From: Alicyclobacillus sp. ALC3
Lineage (GTDB): Bacteria > Bacillota > Bacilli > Alicyclobacillales > Alicyclobacillaceae
Reading direction: 5' to 3'
NCBI RefSeq assembly: GCF_028751195.1
Contig: NZ_CP066784.1
Span: 620,001 to 684,000 of the forward strand
Length of the DNA stretch: 64,000 bases
This document shows, one piece after another, positions 17,780 through 25,624 of the stretch. Position numbers and translations under genes: made by a program. Each line of letters begins with the position of its first letter. Position 1 is the first letter of the stretch. The notes beneath the pieces are model-generated. The model ran no database searches. It saw only the letters and a list, made by a program, of their open reading frames with translations, and was not told the DNA's origin.

Positions 17780-19423
17780 TCAGTTCGAAGTCAGGTACCC
17801 GTTCTCGATGTCGTTTGCCAGGGCGCTCTCGGACCGCTCCTCGACCGGGCCGTAGCCCCCGCCACCGGGTGTTTCCAGCCGAACGCGTTCGCCCTGCAGC
17901 AAATGGATATCTACAGCCTTAGAAACCATTAGCGGGATATGGTCACCGTCCTGCTTGCGGATGAGGAGACGGTTCAGCGCCGCGTTTTCCCCACCGAACA
18001 GCCCAAAGGGAGCGAATTTGCCACGGTCACCTAAAAAGAAGCCATATGCCTCGTCACCGAGAACTTCAATCTCGTAGTTCGCTCCAAGTCCGCCGCGATG
18101 CTTCCCGTTGCCTTGCGAATCCGGGCGAAGGGACCACTCCGTGAACATCAGCGGATACGCCGCTTCCACCAGCTCTAAGGGTGTAATTGCCGCCGTGGAG
18201 ATTGGGTTGCTGCCGTGATTCAAGCCGTCAGACCGAGCATTTCCGCCCAGCCCGCCGCCGTAGTACATAAACATGATGTAGTTCTCTCCGGAAGCCTTTT
18301 CGCCACTGATTGCGAGGCAGTTCACGGTCCCATACGGCGCAGCGTAGCTCCTTTCCGGCGACGCTTTGCTCATGGCTCCAAACACCACACCAATCACACG
18401 CAGAATGACCTCTAAATACCCACCCACGGGTCTCGGAGGCTGCACGTTCAGTAGCGTAGTGTCCGGAATGTGGATAGTGACCGGGTCAAAGCAACCCGCG
18501 TTGGCAGGTGCTTCAGTGAACAGGTGCTTGAGCGCGACATAACAGCACGCGACCGCGGTCGAGTACGCGATATTGAGGGGCCCTCTGCACGGTCCCGACG
18601 TGCGAGAGAAGTCGAGTGTCATGCGCTCGCCGGAAATGGTCAGGTCGACAGCGATTTTGAGAGGCTCGTCGACAATGCCATCGTTGTCCAAGTAGTCTTC
18701 AAAGGAGTAGGTTCCATCCGGTATCTTCGCAATTTCGGAACGCATCAGCTGTGCAGAGCGGTTCCGCAGTTCCTTCATCACACCTGTCACGGTGTCTTTG
18801 CCATACTGCTCAAACAGTTCCCGCATCCGTCGTTCGCCAACGTCAACGGCATTCAGTTGAGCATGCAGGTCGCCATAGGCATAGCGTGGCAAGCGGCTGT
18901 TTGTGAGGAAGATGTCTGCAATGTCTTCATTGAAGACACCGGCGGACTTGATCTTTACAGGGCGCACCATAAAACCTTCTTGAAAAAACTCCGTTGCGGT
19001 TGCATTGAATCCACCCGGTACCGCGCCGCCGACATCCATCCAATGCCCCGTTCCAGCAATGTAGAAAAGGTGCTCTCCCTCGTAGAAGAAAGGCTTAACC
19101 AACTTCACATCCTGCAGGTGCGTGCCGCCAAGGTACGGATCGTTGAAGATAAACACGTCGCCTTCGTGCAAGTCGTCTCGCTGTGTCACTCGGTCAATCA
19201 CAGCTTTGACTGCAAACTGCATGGAACCAACGAATATCGGCAGGCCGTTTTTGCCTTGGATGATAGTCCCGCCGCTGTCCTTCTCGTAAAAGCCATGACA
19301 AGCGTCATGTCCCTCAGCGATGACAGGGCAGAAGGCAGCGCGGTAGAGTGTGAGGTCCATTTCGTCCGCGATCTCTTCGAGTCGGCCTTTCACCACAGCT
19401 AGGGTAATCGCATCGATATCCAT
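17780..19423 (-). CDS. hyuB: Hydantoinase B / oxoprolinase-family subunit (HyuB), cluster 2
   Basis: A 547-residue HyuB paralogue. The N-terminus has AITLAVVKGRLEEIADEMD and LYRAAFCPVIAEGHDA. FNDPYLGGTHLQDV, GHWMDVGGAVPGG and the C-terminal GKHRGGLGANYE and PGGGGYGP blocks follow. It partners the HyuA encoded 43 bases downstream. The ATG at 19423 has GGGAGGCG upstream. A 310-residue antisense frame across this gene is a codon shadow and is not annotated. Confidence 0.92.
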   Translation of the reverse strand: MDIDAITLAVVKGRLEEIADEMDLTLYRAAFCPVIAEGHDACHGFYEKDSGGTIIQGKNGLPIFVGSMQFAVKAVIDRVTQRDDLHEGDVFIFNDPYLGGTHLQDVKLVKPFFYEGEHLFYIAGTGHWMDVGGAVPGGFNATATEFFQEGFMVRPVKIKSAGVFNEDIADIFLTNSRLPRYAYGDLHAQLNAVDVGERRMRELFEQYGKDTVTGVMKELRNRSAQLMRSEIAKIPDGTYSFEDYLDNDGIVDEPLKIAVDLTISGERMTLDFSRTSGPCRGPLNIAYSTAVACCYVALKHLFTEAPANAGCFDPVTIHIPDTTLLNVQPPRPVGGYLEVILRVIGVVFGAMSKASPERSYAAPYGTVNCLAISGEKASGENYIMFMYYGGGLGGNARSDGLNHGSNPISTAAITPLELVEAAYPLMFTEWSLRPDSQGNGKHRGGLGANYEIEVLGDEAYGFFLGDRGKFAPFGLFGGENAALNRLLIRKQDGDHIPLMVSKAVDIHLLQGERVRLETPGGGGYGPVEERSESALANDIENGYLTSN

Positions 19424-19441
19424 ATCCGCTTCGCCTCCCGT

Positions 19442-20341
19442 CTACTTCGTCGCTACACCGTCAACGGCATACTGCTGCTGTAGCTTCGTAATCGCTTCCA
19501 TACCCAGTAGCTCGTTTAGTTCTTTGAACAACATCATCTTCGGCATCAATTCTTGACTTGTTCCGTGCGACTTTAAGTGGTGCAGTCCGTCCAGCGCTTG
19601 ACGGGCGATGATGCGCGTCAGCATGTTCGGGTAGATGACGAGGCCGTACCCGATGTCCTGTAACTCGGTATTGGACAGCAGAGGCGTGCGCCCACCTTCG
19701 ACCATGTTGGCCAAGCAGGGAACGCAGACGCGTTCGCAAATCTTTTGCATCTGGTCGGAAGAGAGCGGCGCCTCGACAAAGACCACATCCGCACCGGCCT
19801 CTTCATACCGCAGCGCCCTGTCAAGTGCGTCTTCGAGACCAGTGACCGCAAGCGCATCTGTTCGGGCGACAATCATCGTGTTCGGGTCTTGCCGAGCTTC
19901 CACTGCGGCCTTTACTTTCATCGCCGCCTCGTCCGTAGGCAAAATCACCTTGTCGGACAGGTGCCCGCACTTCTTGGGCCAAGCCTGGTCCTCAATCTGA
20001 ATCGCATAGGCCCCAGCAAGCTCGTACGCCTGTACGGTCCTACGAACATTTAATGGATTGCCATAGCCGTTATCAGCGTCGGCAATAATCGGGATGCCTA
20101 CCGCAGACGCGACCTTTCGAACGCTTTCCACCATTTCTCCAAAGCTGACGAGTCCAACGTCAGGCTGCCCAAGTGTGCTGTACGAGACGCCAGCACCGCT
20201 AACATACACGGCTTCGAATCCGGAATGTTCGATGAGCTTGGCCGTCAAAGCGTCGTACGCACCCGGAGCCACCAAAATCGGTCGCCGATAGACTCGCTGC
20301 CGAAACTCCGCTCTAGTCACTGTGACCCCGGCATCATTCAT
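19442..20341 (-). CDS. Isocitrate lyase/PEP mutase-family C-C lyase (2,3-dimethylmalate lyase-like), cluster 2
   Basis: A 299-residue lyase parallel to the cluster 1 enzyme: VAPGAYDALTAKLIEHSG, ADADNGYGN, QIEDQAWP and KKCGH with the catalytic Cys. TMIVARTDA and VFVEAPLS continue the barrel. I chose the ATG at 20341, which follows GGGAGGGGG at 8 bases and overlaps the end of the LeuD-like gene by 8 bases; an upstream frame to 20380 starts before that site. Expected reaction: retro-aldol or retro-Claisen-type cleavage of a substituted malate to a 2-oxoacid plus a short acid. A methylisocitrate or oxaloacetate substrate cannot be excluded. Confidence 0.88.
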   Translation of the reverse strand: MNDAGVTVTRAEFRQRVYRRPILVAPGAYDALTAKLIEHSGFEAVYVSGAGVSYSTLGQPDVGLVSFGEMVESVRKVASAVGIPIIADADNGYGNPLNVRRTVQAYELAGAYAIQIEDQAWPKKCGHLSDKVILPTDEAAMKVKAAVEARQDPNTMIVARTDALAVTGLEDALDRALRYEEAGADVVFVEAPLSSDQMQKICERVCVPCLANMVEGGRTPLLSNTELQDIGYGLVIYPNMLTRIIARQALDGLHHLKSHGTSQELMPKMMLFKELNELLGMEAITKLQQQYAVDGVATK

Positions 20342-20840
20342 GGCTCGCGCCCCCTCCCAGAAAGCGCTTTTCCAAGGCACTCACGAGTCCTCCAGCCTGA
20401 AGAATCTCCATCACAGTCGGTGGAAAGGGCTGAAAGCCGTAATTTTTTTGTTGTGTAACATCCTCAATGACCCCGTCTTCGAGGTGTACTATCAGTCGGT
20501 CCCCTTGCTCTATCTCCAAACACTCTGCACACTCGAGCACCGGCAAACCGAAATTGATGGCATTACGGTAGAAGATGCGAGCAAAGAACGGAGCAATCAC
20601 TGCGGCAATGCCAGCGCCCTTCAAAACGCCCGGCGCAGTCTCACGGCTCGAGCCACAGCCAAAGTTCTTGCCAGCCACAATGAAGTCGCCGGCCTGTACG
20701 CGTTTGCCAAAGTCCGGGTCGACCCCTTCCATAGCATGCTGGACGAGGTCTGGAACGGAAAACTTGAGGTATCGCCCCGGAATGATCACGTCCGTATCAA
20801 GGTTGTCTCCATACTTCCACACTCGCCCGGATTCCGTCAT
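20334..20840 (-). CDS. Aconitase-like hydro-lyase small subunit (LeuD-like), cluster 2
   Basis: 168 residues with GRVWKYGDNLDTDVIIPG at the N-terminus and GKNFGCGSSRETAPGVLK as the substrate loop, where Thr replaces the His found in cluster 1 (SREHA against SRETA). FYRNAINFGLPVLE follows. It begins one base after the large subunit stop region, so the two subunits are translationally linked. The loop difference is a hint that cluster 2 accepts a different side chain. Confidence 0.9.
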   Translation of the reverse strand: MTESGRVWKYGDNLDTDVIIPGRYLKFSVPDLVQHAMEGVDPDFGKRVQAGDFIVAGKNFGCGSSRETAPGVLKGAGIAAVIAPFFARIFYRNAINFGLPVLECAECLEIEQGDRLIVHLEDGVIEDVTQQKNYGFQPFPPTVMEILQAGGLVSALEKRFLGGGASHE

Positions 20841-20841
20841 G

Positions 20842-22161
20842 TCACCGACCCTCCATGGATATCGTGTTCGCAGGGCTCAGTCGACCGCCTTGACCGACCA
20901 CCGTGTTCGGGTCGCAAATGTACCCTGCGGCCGCCGAAGCTGCAACTGTCGCGGGTGAACTTAGGTACACTTGTGATTCTCGATTGCCCATTCTGCCTGG
21001 AAAGTTCCGATTCGTAGATGATATACAAACCTCGCCCGACGCGAGAATACCGTGGCCAATGCCCGCACAAGCGCCACACCCTGAAGGAAGAAACGTCGCA
21101 CCAGCGTCCATCAGTTGCGCCGCTGTCCCGTCTTCCATTGCCCGACGGAGAACCCTCACCGACGCAGGAGCGATGAGCAGCCGGACGCCAGGCGCGATTC
21201 TGCGATTCTTCAGCACATCAGCTGCAGCCCTGAGGTCGGTGTACTTCGCCCCGGTGCAAGCGCCAATGTATGCTTGATGAATCCGAACTCCTTCCTGTTC
21301 CACCGTCTTTGCCTCATCGACATTTTCAGGTGAGTGCGGCCGGGCGACGAGGGGTGTGAGCTTGGAAGCGTCAAGCTGGACTTCTTGCACGTACTCAGCA
21401 TCCGGGTCAGCGTACACCGTCGAGTACTCCTCTTTGTTCACACCGCGCTCTGCCAAGTAATCAAAGACCACTTGGTTCGGAGCGATAATTCCGGCCTTTG
21501 CGCCCAACTCAATGGCCATGTTGGACAGCACCAGCCGCTCGTCCATGGACAGCGAATCTACCGTCTCACCGCCGTATTCAATCGTTTTGTAGGTTGCTCC
21601 GTCGCCACCAAGTTGAGCAATCAGTCCGAGTATCATGTCCTTCGCCATGACTTGTCGGGAGAGTGCACCCTTCCAAGCTACCTTGATGGTCTCAGGAACC
21701 TTAATCCACGTTTGTCCCGTCACCATGACGCCTAAGATGTCTGTGGAGCCAAGTCCAATCGCAAACGCCCCAAGCGCACCCGCTGTTGTACTGTGCGAGT
21801 CTCCTCCCACGTACATCATTCCTGGGCGTATGTAACCCATCTCAACCGGGACGATGTGGCAGATGCCCTCTGCTTCGTGAAACCTTTTGATGCCCTCTGC
21901 TGCGGCGAACTCACGCGTGACCCGAAGAATGTCGGCTTCAACCCCGTCATTGGCCGGGACAAAGTGGTCAGACACTAAGACAATCTTATCGGGATCCCAC
22001 ACGTTCCTACCAAGCCGACTCATCGTTTTGCCGATTCTGCGCGGACCACTCGAGTCATGCATCATCGCAATATCTACATTCACAAATACAATTTCGCCTG
22101 GACGTAAGCGCTCTGACCCGCTGGCTCTCGCCGCGATCTTTTGACTGATGGTTTCACCCAA
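20842..22161 (-). CDS. Aconitase-like hydro-lyase large subunit (LeuC-like), cluster 2
   Basis: 439 residues with YIGACTGAKYTDLR and LPSGCGACAGIGHG carrying the three iron-sulfur cysteines, GGDSHSTTAGALGAFAIG, and STNRNFPGRMG. The first cysteine motif reads ACTGAK where leucine-type enzymes have SCTNG/SCTNS, and CGACAG replaces CGPCFG. Related two-subunit hydratases of unknown substrate show such changes. The start is the TTG at 22161: AGGAGG lies 8 bases upstream, whereas the in-frame GTG at 22170 overlaps that site. Second gene of the cluster 2 operon. Confidence 0.9.
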   Translation of the reverse strand: MGETISQKIAARASGSERLRPGEIVFVNVDIAMMHDSSGPRRIGKTMSRLGRNVWDPDKIVLVSDHFVPANDGVEADILRVTREFAAAEGIKRFHEAEGICHIVPVEMGYIRPGMMYVGGDSHSTTAGALGAFAIGLGSTDILGVMVTGQTWIKVPETIKVAWKGALSRQVMAKDMILGLIAQLGGDGATYKTIEYGGETVDSLSMDERLVLSNMAIELGAKAGIIAPNQVVFDYLAERGVNKEEYSTVYADPDAEYVQEVQLDASKLTPLVARPHSPENVDEAKTVEQEGVRIHQAYIGACTGAKYTDLRAAADVLKNRRIAPGVRLLIAPASVRVLRRAMEDGTAAQLMDAGATFLPSGCGACAGIGHGILASGEVCISSTNRNFPGRMGNRESQVYLSSPATVAASAAAGYICDPNTVVGQGGRLSPANTISMEGR

Positions 22162-22215
22162 CGTCGCCACCTCCTACTTGAACACTGTCACCGCGCGAAA
22201 GTCTGGCGTGTGCGA

Positions 22216-23604
22216 CTACTGTGAAGCGTGCAACCCTGCAATGTACCCCAACGTCACCGCCGAAAGCAGACCGTTGCCGGACAAATACCCTTTTGGATGC
22301 GGGCCAGACAGACCCTCAGCCGCTCCCCCGCCAGCGTACAAGTTTTTAAACACCCTGCCATCCCGTCTGATGACCTGCGCATGCTCGTTGGTCTTCAATC
22401 CACCTTGGGTGTGAAACAGTGCGGGTCCAATGCGAACGCCGTAGTACGGTGGCGCGAGCCTGCGCCGTTCCCGACGCTCAAACGGGTCGACCCCTGAAGT
22501 CGGGCGTCCATCACTGTCCAACCCATTTTGCAAAGAGGCATGATAGGCCGTGACCGTGGAACATACGGACCCGGGCGGCAAGTGAAACGCAGCTTCATAC
22601 GCTTCCAGAGAGTCGAATTTTCGGACCGCCTTTGCCTCGACTGCTGTGCGAAAGTCAGAAATGGAAGAGGCGGCATCATAGCTCACCTGGTCGAACAGTT
22701 CAAAGGCCACGCTTCCGGGCAGCCTCTGAACTTCCAGCGCCATCTCCGAGTAGCCCTGTATCTCATTCGTAAATCGCTCTCCCGAGGCGTTTAGCAGGAT
22801 TCCACCTGTCATGACAGTGCCCCACGTGATGAGGATTCCGTGGGGAACAGCCACGGAAGCATGACCCTGGAAACCGCTCATCGAGCCAACAGCCGCCCCA
22901 ATCTCCGAAGCCATCAGGATTCCATCCCCCGTGTTCCCCGCATGGCCGAAATACAGTGCATCCGACATTGCCGGGATGTACCTCTGGACCATATCTCTGT
23001 TGCCGCCAAAGCCGTTGGAAGCAAGAATGGTAGCTTTTGCGCCGATCAACATCATCTCGTTGTTCTGAAGTATCTGAACCCCGTCGATACGAGTTCCATC
23101 GGCATCGGGCACAATCGACGTCAACGCCGCGCGCGTGGCAATGGACACGTTCTTCTGTTTTCCCACGTGTCGTTCCAAACTGATTAACAAGTCCCGCCCG
23201 GAGCGGGAAGGTGGTGCATGCATTCGGTAGTTCGAGAAACCAGGGTAGTTGAAATCAGTGCAGACAGAAAGGTCGACATGACAACCCTCGACAAGCCATT
23301 CAACGGCTCGCCATGCGTGCTCACTGACAGCCCGAGTTACCTGCTTGTCACTCGTCCCCCCGTTTTTCTTCATGATGTCTTCGAACAGAGTTTCCGGTCT
23401 GTCATCAATGCCCAAGTCCCTCTGGAAGCGCGTGCCTGCGGCAGGAATCATACCCTGGCTGAGCGACGTGTTGCCGCTTGGACTGCTCATCTTCTCAACC
23501 ACAACCACGTCAAGACCCGCTTCAGCGAGTGCAGAGGCAGCAACCAATCCGCACGCCCCTGCGCCAACTATCACAACGTCAACCTCTACGTCCCACCGAG
23601 ACAT
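22216..23604 (-). CDS. FAD-dependent oxidoreductase, fumarate reductase / ketosteroid-dehydrogenase-type flavoprotein
   Basis: A 462-residue flavoprotein. VDVVIVGAGACGLVAASALAEAG is the N-terminal FAD dinucleotide fold, followed by VVVVEKMSSPSGNTSLSQG and a C-terminal NLYAGGGAAEG plus LSGNGLLSAVTLG that closes the FAD site. The family either reduces or introduces a C=C bond next to a carbonyl. First gene of cluster 2, with no counterpart in cluster 1. Inference: it could desaturate a succinimide- or succinate-type ring to the maleate-type substrate needed by the hydratase. It has no signal peptide, so it is cytoplasmic. ATG 23604 with GGGGGTGA upstream; an upstream in-frame start at 23631 is less likely. 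Confidence 0.87.
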   Translation of the reverse strand: MSRWDVEVDVVIVGAGACGLVAASALAEAGLDVVVVEKMSSPSGNTSLSQGMIPAAGTRFQRDLGIDDRPETLFEDIMKKNGGTSDKQVTRAVSEHAWRAVEWLVEGCHVDLSVCTDFNYPGFSNYRMHAPPSRSGRDLLISLERHVGKQKNVSIATRAALTSIVPDADGTRIDGVQILQNNEMMLIGAKATILASNGFGGNRDMVQRYIPAMSDALYFGHAGNTGDGILMASEIGAAVGSMSGFQGHASVAVPHGILITWGTVMTGGILLNASGERFTNEIQGYSEMALEVQRLPGSVAFELFDQVSYDAASSISDFRTAVEAKAVRKFDSLEAYEAAFHLPPGSVCSTVTAYHASLQNGLDSDGRPTSGVDPFERRERRRLAPPYYGVRIGPALFHTQGGLKTNEHAQVIRRDGRVFKNLYAGGGAAEGLSGPHPKGYLSGNGLLSAVTLGYIAGLHASQ

Positions 23605-23684
23605 CGACTCACCCCCGTGTCGCACCGACAAGATGCTGAACCGGTGTAGTTGCTACAGATGACCAGACGTAGCGTGAAAGACCT

Positions 23685-23703
23685 CATTCCGTATTACGGA
23701 ATG
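23685..23703 (-). promoter_or_regulatory. 19-bp palindrome, probable IclR-type operator of cluster 2
   Basis: CATTCCGTA-T-TACGGAATG, perfect 9-bp arms around one base. TTCCG half-sites separated this way are typical of IclR-family targets. It is placed about 13-31 bases after the predicted transcription start of the operon that encodes an IclR regulator. Confidence 0.78.
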
Positions 23704-23722
23704 CGTTTTGTTTTATGGTATA

Positions 23723-23752
23723 AGCATAGGGGTGGCCTGTAAGCGGTGTCAA
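23723..23752 (-). promoter_or_regulatory. SigA-type promoter of the cluster 2 operon
   Basis: Minus strand: a perfect TTGACA (23747-23752), an 18-base spacer and TATGCT (23723-23728). The palindrome at 23685-23703 lies just downstream, the usual place for a roadblock-type repressor site. Confidence 0.7.
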
Positions 23753-23784
23753 CGGCTCGCGGAAAACATTCCACATCGTGAAAT

Positions 23785-25530
23785 TTAAGTCCTGTTCGGA
23801 ACCATCCTCGTCGGTACTAAGCGTTTCATTTGAGACTGCTCGCGCAACAGGCCGCTCATCGTCTCCCGGATGGCGTTCGTCTCTGCAGAGGCATACTTCG
23901 GGTCTGCGAGGTTTTTCTCCTCGAACGGGTCGTCGGTCAAATTGTACATCTCAAACTCATCGGGGACGGCCTCTGTTTTGATACGAATCACAGAACGGGA
24001 AGGCTCGGCCTCGTCGTCAACAGACGTTGCGAGCTCCGTGTACACGTCTTTGATGCCCGGATGACTCCAAAACTGCGGATTGTCGTAATAGCGGGCGTAC
24101 TTCCAGGTCACGTCGCGGGTTCCCATCCGCACAACTGCTATGACACTCTCCACGTGGTTAGGCTGCTGTACCGACTCGTAAAACAGTCCCCGCGCGTTCA
24201 CCTGGTGCAGACCTCGCGCCACTTCGTCGTCCGTCATGAAGTACACCGGGGCTGGCTCGGGCTGCTCGTTGTAAAGTACCAAACCTGACAAATCCCGCCC
24301 CACAAGCGAATACACATCGTTGAATCGCTGCTGCAACCCGGATTGGACTGCTTCTACGTCAATCGCGGCCATACCCAATATCGTCGGCAAAACATCCACG
24401 TGACTGGTTAGGAGTTGTGTAACACGGGCATGCGGGAAGAGGCGTGGGTTGTGGATGACGAGAGGGATGTGAATGGCCTCTTCGTAAGCGTTGTGCCACT
24501 TTTGGTGTAGACCGTGAGCGCCAAGAAGCTCGCCGTGATCGGACGTAAAGACCACGATGGTGTCCTCGTAGAAACTTGAGTTTTCCAGGGCCTCAAGCAC
24601 CCGCATCATCTGCTCATCTACTCGTTTTTGAAGTGAATAGTAGACACGGCGATATAAGTCGCTGTCAAGAATCGGCTGGAACGCCTGCGGGTAAACGGAT
24701 TGGTAACTAGCTTGGCAACTAGGCTTCGTGTCCAGTGCTTCATCTGCTGTTGGGGGAGCTGGGATGTGCGGTACATCGTCCGCGTGGAAGTGGAAGAGTG
24801 GGTTGTCCACAGTCATGGCACCAAACAGAGCGATATCATGTGGGTTGATGAAGGATGCCACAATCAGCCATGGCGCACTATCCCGTTCGTCCTCTGTCAA
24901 CTGCTTTGCGCGGTCGAGTTGCGAAATGAGTTCGACCACCTGTCCGGCGTACACCTCATCGCGACCCTGTGAGCCTCTCCCAGAGGAAGACCCCGTGTTA
25001 CGCGGATGTTTACCGTGAGGCTCGGGACCAACCCAACCATCAAACCCATATTTATCCAAGCGATTTGCCTGCTCATAGAGTTTTTCCAGTTCCGGGTCAG
25101 GAGCCCCTGTCGTCGAATCGTAGCTCGGCAGCGCAGCATGCGTGCCAGGAATCAGGATGTCCTCATCGGAAACGTGCCACTTCCCTTTGTAAAAGGTCTG
25201 GTAGCCTGCGGCCCGAAAGTAGTGCCCCATCGTGGGTACCGTGTTTGGATCGAGCCAAAACATGTTGTCATCGAAAGCCTCTTTGGCCACACCCGTCGTC
25301 TGGGAGACTCCGTGCAGCGATGGGTATTGTCCCGTAAAGAGGGTGCCTCGACTCGGACTGCACGCCGTCGCCCCCGCATAGTGGTTTTGGAACTCCAGCC
25401 CATGCTCCCGCAAGAACGTTTGAGCGGACAGGCTTTGTCTGCGCCACGCCCGCAATTCGTCATTGTCATATCCAGAGGGGTAACGCTCCTGGTCCACCAC
25501 AATCACGAGAAAATTAAAGGGTTTGTCCAC
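23785..25530 (-). CDS. Type I (formylglycine-dependent) sulfatase
   Basis: A 581-residue alkaline-phosphatase-fold sulfatase. The maturation motif CSPSRGTLFTG lies near residue 57, where Cys becomes formylglycine. The metal-site Asp is in VIVVDQERYP and a second metal block is VVFTSDHGELLGAHG. GLHQKWHNAYEEAIHIPLVIHNP fits the choline-sulfatase/arylsulfatase group. No signal peptide is visible, so the enzyme is probably cytoplasmic and needs imported sulfate esters, supplied by the MFS carrier encoded upstream. The GTG at 25530 follows AAAGGAGTG. No formylglycine-generating enzyme is encoded in the window. It ends about 30 bases from the cluster 2 promoter region but does not share that operon. 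Confidence 0.9.
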   Translation of the reverse strand: MDKPFNFLVIVVDQERYPSGYDNDELRAWRRQSLSAQTFLREHGLEFQNHYAGATACSPSRGTLFTGQYPSLHGVSQTTGVAKEAFDDNMFWLDPNTVPTMGHYFRAAGYQTFYKGKWHVSDEDILIPGTHAALPSYDSTTGAPDPELEKLYEQANRLDKYGFDGWVGPEPHGKHPRNTGSSSGRGSQGRDEVYAGQVVELISQLDRAKQLTEDERDSAPWLIVASFINPHDIALFGAMTVDNPLFHFHADDVPHIPAPPTADEALDTKPSCQASYQSVYPQAFQPILDSDLYRRVYYSLQKRVDEQMMRVLEALENSSFYEDTIVVFTSDHGELLGAHGLHQKWHNAYEEAIHIPLVIHNPRLFPHARVTQLLTSHVDVLPTILGMAAIDVEAVQSGLQQRFNDVYSLVGRDLSGLVLYNEQPEPAPVYFMTDDEVARGLHQVNARGLFYESVQQPNHVESVIAVVRMGTRDVTWKYARYYDNPQFWSHPGIKDVYTELATSVDDEAEPSRSVIRIKTEAVPDEFEMYNLTDDPFEEKNLADPKYASAETNAIRETMSGLLREQSQMKRLVPTRMVPNRT

Positions 25531-25624
25531 ACTCGTCACTCCTTTAGATAGCCTAGCCTGTATAATGCCTGAATATGAGTTAAGGCCGTTCAGCTGTTAC
25601 ATGCGAAACCTGCGAAGCGTAGAC

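Noticed and set aside
18470..19402. A 310-residue plus-strand frame opposite hyuB of cluster 2
   Set aside because: It is a codon shadow of a strongly recognised gene, with no ribosome site and no family resemblance.
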